A stretch of DNA of 20,208 nt from the NCBI GenBank assembly GCA_036446455.1, contig JAZFSZ010000157.1, positions 1 to 20,208 of the forward strand, read 5' to 3'. Position numbers and translations under genes: made by a program. The stretch is from JAZFSZ01 sp036446455. GTDB taxonomy: Bacteria; Pseudomonadota; Gammaproteobacteria; Acidiferrobacterales; JAJDNE01. Shown here one piece after another: positions 16,301-20,208 of the stretch; position 1 is the first letter of the stretch, and each line of letters opens with the position of its first letter. A model generated the notes under the pieces. That model worked only from the letters and a program-made list of their open reading frames with translations. It was not told the origin of the DNA and ran no database searches.

Positions 16301-16741
16301 GTGGAACAGAACATTCGGCAGTATTTGCGCCTGAAACTGGATGGCGCCGTATTCCTACTCCCCAGTACGGCCAGCCTGGCAATTGAAAAACGAGAGGGCC
16401 TGACCTCCAGCGTGGATAGTACTCTAGTCGCTGCCTGGCGAGAGACCGCTAGCGGGCGCTGGCCCGCTTACAGCCTGGATTCGCTTCTGCAGCCCACGTC
16501 AGGTGGCAGTTGGACGCGTGCGGTTTATCTTAATGCAACGCCGCATCCCATCGGACTGGTGGCCGATGAGGTGCAATTAATTTCAACGGATTTGTTGCAA
16601 ATTGTACCGTTTCATCCACCAGGGAAAGCACCGACTGCATTGGGCCACCTGTTTAATGGCGCGCACATTGAGGGTGACGACGTCTTTCTGGTGCTGGAGC
16701 CCAATGCGCTGATCACTTACCTGGGGTCGCTGGGAGTCTGA
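16301..16741 (+). CDS. Small, diverged CheW-like protein
   Basis: 146 residues, mainly beta-strand in character. The sequence has the CheW-type layout: LRLKLDGAVFLLPSTASLAIEKREGL as the first strands, WPAYSLDSLLQP in place of the strand that usually reads PVVDLR, RAVYLNATPHPIGLVADEVQLI matching the VGLVVDEV strand, and a final FLVLEPNALI. The NxRG core loop of true CheW is not visible, so kinase binding is uncertain. The stop is one base before the next ATG, and both small genes follow chpA, so a Pil-Chp role is likely. The GTG start at 16301 has no clear ribosome site. It could instead be a chpC paralogue or an unnamed Chp accessory protein. Confidence 0.65.
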   Translation: MEQNIRQYLRLKLDGAVFLLPSTASLAIEKREGLTSSVDSTLVAAWRETASGRWPAYSLDSLLQPTSGGSWTRAVYLNATPHPIGLVADEVQLISTDLLQIVPFHPPGKAPTALGHLFNGAHIEGDDVFLVLEPNALITYLGSLGV

Positions 16742-16742
16742 T

Positions 16743-17210
16743 ATGTCAGAGGCTCTGTTACAGAGCATGCACACATTGATTCTGCCGACGACGCGTGTTG
16801 CCTTGCTTGTGCCCAGTACCATGACGGCAGAAATTATGACTGTCCCCAAATTATCTCCATTACCCTTCGCGGAACCCTGGGTGCTCGGTGTCGCCGGATG
16901 GCGCAAGCGTGCCATTCCGGTAGTGTCGTTTGAGATCCTGTTGGGAGATCGTGTGCCGCCGGTGATTCATCCCCGGTGCAAGGTGGTAGTGTTTCAGCCG
17001 TTGGCGGGGCACAGCGAGTGGGATTTCTTTGGCTTGCTGGTATCGGCCGACCCACAACCGTACACGATCAATGATAAAGTTGATTTGCGCCCGTCAGAAA
17101 CGCCGGTAAACAGCCCGATTGTGGGTGCCACCGTGACCATTGGTCGTACCGCGGTGGTGATTCCCAACATGGAGGCATTGCAGCGAATAATATATCCCCC
17201 ATCGCAATGA
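16743..17210 (+). CDS. chpC: ChpC-like CheW-domain protein
   Basis: 155 residues. The opening MSEALLQSMHTLILPTTRVALLVPSTMTAEI and the following WVLGVAGWRKRAIPVVSFEILLG resemble ChpC of P. aeruginosa, where a tryptophan-arginine pair replaces the usual NxRG of CheW. FFGLLVSADPQPYTI and a final VVIPNMEALQRI complete the fold. In Pseudomonas ChpC is an auxiliary coupling protein that may link other receptors to ChpA. GGGAG (16732-16736) stands 6 bases before the ATG. It is the last gene of the cluster, which here lacks chpB between chpA and chpC. Confidence 0.8.
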   Translation: MSEALLQSMHTLILPTTRVALLVPSTMTAEIMTVPKLSPLPFAEPWVLGVAGWRKRAIPVVSFEILLGDRVPPVIHPRCKVVVFQPLAGHSEWDFFGLLVSADPQPYTINDKVDLRPSETPVNSPIVGATVTIGRTAVVIPNMEALQRIIYPPSQ

Positions 17211-17221
17211 TGCGGGAAACC

Positions 17222-17247
17222 AAAAAAGGCGCCGCGTAAACGGCGCC
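17222..17247 (-). terminator. Intrinsic terminator of the PhnD-like gene
   Basis: Read on the minus strand, GGCGCCG and CGGCGCC arms (7 bp, loop TTTACG) are followed directly by TTTTTT. It lies 37 bases beyond the stop of the PhnD-like gene. On the plus strand the same hairpin lacks a T tract, so it would be a weak stop for the Pil-Chp operon, whose last gene ends 17 bases before the hairpin stem on that strand. Confidence 0.85.
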
Positions 17248-17253
17248 GTACAA

Positions 17254-17281
17254 AACTAACAACTAACAATCAATTATTGTT
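17254..17281. repeat. Tandem AACTAAC and AT-rich hairpin in the convergent spacer
   Basis: AACTAAC is repeated at 17254-17260 and 17261-17267. AACAAT (17265-17270) and ATTGTT (17276-17281) can pair and are followed by TTA on the plus strand. The stem is weak, but it is the only plus-strand termination candidate after chpC. Confidence 0.3.
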
Positions 17282-17284
17282 TTA

Positions 17285-18142
17285 TCAGTATCCCCAATAA
17301 TCCTTCAGGATATTATCCTGACCGACGTAAGTGGTTTCGTTTACCGGATCGAATTTGGCAAAACCGATTTTTTTCAGCATGATTTTTCCATCCGGTTGTT
17401 GCTGTGCTGCGATTAACGCATGCCGAATTTTCTCCATGGTATTTTTATCAATATCCGGGCTGACGGACACAGCAATATGGGGTATGGGTTCGGTGGTGGT
17501 TACTACACTGATGGCCAACCCCTCGTCCATGGCCTGGCTGACAATCGGGGTCGGGATGATGGCAGCAAAGACCTTGTTATCGAGCAACATCGATATACCC
17601 GTTTGTGAATCTGCGACTTCGACAATGATCGGCTGACGCATTGGATTTGGGAACATGCCGCTAAGGCGTGCCGCACCGATGCTGGGTGAGCCCAGGGTGG
17701 CGATGCGTTTTGCGACTAATTCGGAAGGCTCGAACACCATGTCGGCGTCGCGAACCACCAGTGTGTAGCTGACCGAATCCGGTATCTTGGCCAATACCCG
17801 GTAGCCCTGTTTGCGGGCGCGAAAGGCGGTGAAATGGGCGGCATCGAAATAAATGATGCTTTTTTGCCCGGACACCATTCTGCTCCAGTAAGCCATAAAG
17901 TTGGGCATGGTGGCAATGCTGATCTTTTTGCCGGTTACCTTGCTGATGTATTGCGCAAGCGGCTCAAAAGCCTGTCGCGTTTTTCCTTCACTAAGAACCG
18001 GTTGTATCGCCAGTATTAGCTCCTGGCCTGCGGGTACGGCCAGTGCCGGGCTTAGTATACCCAGCCACAATCCCAGGCTGAGCCAGAGTTGCCGCGAAAT
18101 TCCCTTTCGGCGGCCGTCGGTTGCATTGACTGAATTAGTCAT
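17285..18142 (-). CDS. PhnD-like periplasmic substrate-binding protein
   Basis: 285 residues. A Sec signal peptide is visible: basic GRRKGISR, a hydrophobic core at about 19-32, and a likely cut after ALA at 35. The mature part matches the phosphate/phosphonate/thiamine-type binding family: LILAIQPVLSEGKTRQAFEPLAQYISKVTGKKI, YFDAAHFTAFRARKQGYRVLAKI, ATLGSPSIGAARL, and SQTGISMLLDNKVFAAII. Members either feed ABC importers or serve as sensory ligand-binding proteins. No permease or ATPase gene is nearby, so the ligand and role are open. GGAGG stands 6 bases before the ATG at 18142, giving strong translation. A terminator follows the stop, making this a single-gene unit convergent with the Pil-Chp operon and divergent from the phosphatase gene. 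Confidence 0.85.
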   Translation of the reverse strand: MTNSVNATDGRRKGISRQLWLSLGLWLGILSPALAVPAGQELILAIQPVLSEGKTRQAFEPLAQYISKVTGKKISIATMPNFMAYWSRMVSGQKSIIYFDAAHFTAFRARKQGYRVLAKIPDSVSYTLVVRDADMVFEPSELVAKRIATLGSPSIGAARLSGMFPNPMRQPIIVEVADSQTGISMLLDNKVFAAIIPTPIVSQAMDEGLAISVVTTTEPIPHIAVSVSPDIDKNTMEKIRHALIAAQQQPDGKIMLKKIGFAKFDPVNETTYVGQDNILKDYWGY

Positions 18143-18206
18143 AACAGGCCTCCAATAATACTGGAACCGGAATAAGCCAAATGAACTACTAATAGTGGCT
18201 AATTCC

Positions 18207-18230
18207 CGGTGCTGATCACCGAATACGGTG
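18207..18230 (+). promoter_or_regulatory. Mutually exclusive hairpins, possible attenuator
   Basis: Three arms alternate: CGGTG (18207-18211), CACCG (18217-18221) and CGGTG (18226-18230). The middle arm can pair with either neighbour. The second hairpin is followed by GTTTTGT, so it resembles a weak intrinsic terminator on the plus strand and the first an antiterminator. Stems are only 5 bp. Confidence 0.3.
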
Positions 18231-18333
18231 GTTTTGTCTCCTTCAATAAAGCATAAATTAAGCCAATATCAATGGAAACCTAAGGGTTACCAGAAGTATG
18301 TCTGTTCCAAGGCAGTTTGCATTGATTTCAGGA

Positions 18334-18388
18334 GCCGACCGTTCCATTCACCCATTCCACTGGTACACTGCGGTCGGCATCAGTGCCG
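18334..18388 (+). promoter_or_regulatory. Candidate promoter of the phosphatase gene framed by an inverted repeat
   Basis: TTCCAT (18342-18347), 16 bases, then TACACT (18364-18369) preceded by TGG make an extended -10 promoter. The perfect inverted arms GCCGACCG (18334-18341) and CGGTCGGC (18371-18378) begin just outside the -35 and just after the -10. A small hairpin CGGCA-TCAG-TGCCG (18375-18388) overlaps the right arm at the likely transcript start. Occupancy by a dimeric protein would block the promoter. Confidence 0.5.
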
Positions 18389-18416
18389 TAAATTGTCAGT
18401 TTATCCACAAAATGGA

Positions 18417-19226
18417 GTGATATCACCGTTGTTACCGGATCTGAAGCAGGTCGCCAAAATCCTGATTGAGGCAGCGGACAAGGAGCTGGTGCCGCGTTTT
18501 GCCGAGGTAGCGCGATCGCACAAAAGCGACGGCTCCATCGTCACCGCAGCGGACATTTCCATGCAGTCCTTGGTGCAGGGTGAACTTGCAGCACATTGGC
18601 CCGAGTATGGTTTTCTTGGCGAGGAAATGCCGGAGGAAGAGCAGAGAAAGTGCTGGGACAATCCGGGTAAAGGTATCTGGTGTCTGGATCCCCTCGACGG
18701 TACCAGCAATTTTGCCGCCGGTGTGCCCTTTTTTTCTGTGTCACTGGCGCTGATCATTGGTGGTGACCCGGTGCTCGGTATTGTGCTTGATCCCATGCGC
18801 AATGAATGTTTCACGGCCGAGCGTGGCAAGGGCGCCTGGTTGAACGGCGAGCAATTAACAGCCGATGTTCCACATATTCCGCTGCAGCGCAGCATCGCCG
18901 TGGTGGATTTCAAACGACTGCCGGATGTTCTGGCGGCGCGCCTGGGTGCGGCACCTCCCTACGGTTCGCAGCGCAATTTTGGCTCCAGCGCGCTGGATTG
19001 GTGCTGGTTGGCTGCCGACCGCTACCAGGTTTATGTGCACGGCGGCCAGAAGTTATGGGACTTTGCCGCCGGCAGTCTGATTTTTGAGGAGGCCGGTGGA
19101 CAGGCGATGACGCTGGACGGCGAATGTGTCTACTGTGGTGATTTTGAACCACGTTCTGTAGTTGCTGCCCTCGACCGGCGCACATTCAAGCAGTGGTGGG
19201 AATGGGTTTCGCGCCCACCCACATGA
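18417..19226 (+). CDS. Inositol monophosphatase family phosphatase
   Basis: About 269 residues. All three family metal and catalytic sites are present: GEEMPEE (68-74), WCLDPLDGTSNF (88-99, with the Asp pair and the TSN of the active site) and WDFAAGSLIFEEAGG (214-228). Members dephosphorylate inositol phosphate, histidinol phosphate or 3'-phosphoadenosine 5'-phosphate; the sequence does not tell which. The frame is open back to 18228, but the extra 63 residues look non-coding and carry the promoter. GTG at 18417 has GGA directly adjacent, while TTG at 18429 has GGAG 11 bases away, so the exact start is uncertain between these two. It stands alone, 388 bases before transketolase. Confidence 0.88.
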   Translation: MISPLLPDLKQVAKILIEAADKELVPRFAEVARSHKSDGSIVTAADISMQSLVQGELAAHWPEYGFLGEEMPEEEQRKCWDNPGKGIWCLDPLDGTSNFAAGVPFFSVSLALIIGGDPVLGIVLDPMRNECFTAERGKGAWLNGEQLTADVPHIPLQRSIAVVDFKRLPDVLAARLGAAPPYGSQRNFGSSALDWCWLAADRYQVYVHGGQKLWDFAAGSLIFEEAGGQAMTLDGECVYCGDFEPRSVVAALDRRTFKQWWEWVSRPPT

Positions 19227-19614
19227 ATATGCCCGTTTTTATCAGCCGATAAAAAATTCAAATATTCATCGATTTGCAGACGATTTCTCGAGCAATTCAG
19301 GTTTTTCGGGTCCAGTTGACACGATTCCGCGTTGCGCCAGAGCTATCGACTATTGCCGAAATCAGGTCTCTGAGAGAGAATACGCCTCCATTTTCGACCC
19401 GGGGCAGTTGATCGACATAGAAGACAGGATAGCGCGTCGATCGCTCGGAGCTGAACCAAACTTCTCGATGGCTGGTATGCGGTGTTGGTAAACGCCGGCG
19501 GCACGGCTTTTACAGTCGGAAAGTCACCGGGCAGGCCCCGAGGGCATAACAAATACAATGGCACCAGTTTGGTGCTGTAGACAGATATTAAGAAACGAAA
19601 CGAGGACTAACCAT
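19227..19614 (+). other. Gene-free leader region before transketolase
   Basis: 388 bases with no credible gene. Elements seen: an AT-rich stem TTTTTATC-AGCC-GATAAAAA (19236-19255) just after the phosphatase stop, a perfect TTGACA at 19316 without a -10 at proper spacing, inverted arms GATCGAC (19410-19416) and GTCGATC (19436-19442), a TACAAT hexamer at 19554-19559, and a hairpin GCACCA-GTT-TGGTGC (19561-19575). A 109-codon frame running out of the phosphatase gene in another register matches nothing I know. Confidence 0.5.
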
Positions 19615-20208
19615 ATGTCAGCGAAACCCGAAAACGCAATGCCTAGCCGCCGCGATCTTGCCAACGCTATCCGTGCACTCAGCATGGATGCGGTGCAGAA
19701 AGCCAATTCCGGTCATCCGGGCGCTCCTATGGGCATGGCAGATATTGCCGAGGTGCTCTGGAACGACCACATGAAGCACAACCCGGCGAACCCGAAATGG
19801 GCAGATCGTGACCGCTTTGTTCTGTCTAATGGGCACGGGTCGATGCTGATCTATTCCTTGTTACATCTGACGGGCTACGATCTGCCGATGGAAGAACTGA
19901 AGAATTTTCGTCAGCTGCACTCTAAGACCCCGGGTCACCCTGAATATGGTTATGCGCCTGGCATTGAAACCACAACCGGCCCACTGGGTCAGGGGCTTAC
20001 CAATGCCGTTGGCATGGCGCTGGCGGAAAAGGTACTGGCCAGGCAATTCAACAAAGACGGGCATGACATCGTCAATCACAAGACCTATGTGTTTTTGGGC
20101 GATGGCTGCCTGATGGAAGGCATTTCTCATGAGGCTTGCTCACTGGCGGGTACTTTGGGATTAGGAAAATTAATTTGCTATTACGACGACAACGGCATTT
20201 CCATCGAC
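19615..20208 (+). CDS. tkt: Transketolase, N-terminal part, cut off by window
   Basis: A thiamine-diphosphate enzyme moving two-carbon units between sugar phosphates in the pentose phosphate or Calvin cycle. The 198 visible codons hold the N-terminal TPP-binding region: NSGHPGAPMGMADI with H34, LSNGHGSML, GHPEYGY, ETTTGPLGQGLTNAVGMA and GDGCLMEG (from residue 162) with DDNGISID at the edge. It closely follows E. coli TktA wherever I can compare. GAGGA (19602-19606) stands 8 bases before the ATG. In many Gammaproteobacteria tkt is followed by gap and pgk; that region is not visible. The long leader suggests it has its own promoter. Confidence 0.97.
   Translation, partial: MSAKPENAMPSRRDLANAIRALSMDAVQKANSGHPGAPMGMADIAEVLWNDHMKHNPANPKWADRDRFVLSNGHGSMLIYSLLHLTGYDLPMEELKNFRQLHSKTPGHPEYGYAPGIETTTGPLGQGLTNAVGMALAEKVLARQFNKDGHDIVNHKTYVFLGDGCLMEGISHEACSLAGTLGLGKLICYYDDNGISID

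Noticed and set aside
18228..18416. A longer N-terminus for the phosphatase
   Set aside because: The 63 extra residues do not look like family sequence and cover the promoter and inverted repeat.
19316..19349. A consensus TTGACA promoter for transketolase
   Set aside because: No acceptable -10 at 16-18 bases; the nearest, TATCGA, is 22 bases away.
19361..19375. The CTGAGA-like stretch as part of a TPP riboswitch before transketolase
   Set aside because: It is only a small TCTC/GAGA inverted repeat; the other conserved TPP-riboswitch segments are absent.
19162..19491. A 109-codon frame across the end of the phosphatase gene and the leader
   Set aside because: It begins inside a real gene in another register, lacks a ribosome site and resembles nothing known.

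Overview
The window reads as ordinary chromosomal DNA of a gammaproteobacterium. Gene order is the main clue. A glutathione-tonB-yqgE-ruvX-pyrR-pyrB block lies back to back with a pilG-H-I-J-chpA twitching-chemotaxis block, which is the neighbourhood seen in Pseudomonas aeruginosa around gshB and pilG. Two things argue against Pseudomonas itself: the glutamate-cysteine ligase is of the Acidithiobacillus/sulfur-oxidiser type, and the Pil-Chp cluster is slimmed down. A relative of sulfur- or ammonia-oxidising Gammaproteobacteria is my inference, not something the sequence proves. I see no phage, insertion sequence, CRISPR array, rRNA or tRNA.

Left arm (6545 down to 1, minus strand): gshA, gshB, an ApbE-like lipoprotein, tonB, yqgE, ruvX, pyrR and a pyrB cut off by the window edge. 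Gaps are small or negative (28, overlap, 47, 67, 2, overlap 26, overlap 4), so this is probably one long operon joining glutathione synthesis, TonB energy transduction, RuvX and pyrimidine synthesis. The ApbE-like gene is the odd member. It has no ATG, GTG or TTG at the place its lipoprotein signal peptide demands, and its flavin-transferase residues look eroded.

Middle (7001 to 17210, plus strand): the type IV pilus chemosensory operon. PilJ is the membrane receptor, PilI the coupling protein, ChpA the giant CheA-type hybrid kinase, and PilG and PilH are response regulators. Two small CheW-like proteins follow, the second being ChpC. The adaptation enzymes PilK (CheR-type) and ChpB (CheB-type) are absent from their usual places. 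ChpA is 1845 residues with three canonical Hpt domains, against about 2470 residues and more transfer domains in P. aeruginosa. pilJ is bracketed by two strong intercistronic hairpins, and pilI contains a perfect 24-bp palindrome. A 455-bp divergent region lies between gshA and pilG.

Right arm (17211 to 20208): a minus-strand PhnD-like periplasmic binding protein ending in a clear intrinsic terminator, a divergent inositol-monophosphatase-family gene whose likely promoter is framed by an 8-bp inverted repeat, a 388-bp gene-free leader, and the first 198 codons of transketolase.

I did not find a clearly new multi-gene system. The best leads are the start-less, active-site-eroded ApbE-like lipoprotein, the reduced Pil-Chp system with hairpin-bracketed pilJ, and the structured control region in front of the phosphatase gene. 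All motif and family calls were made by eye.
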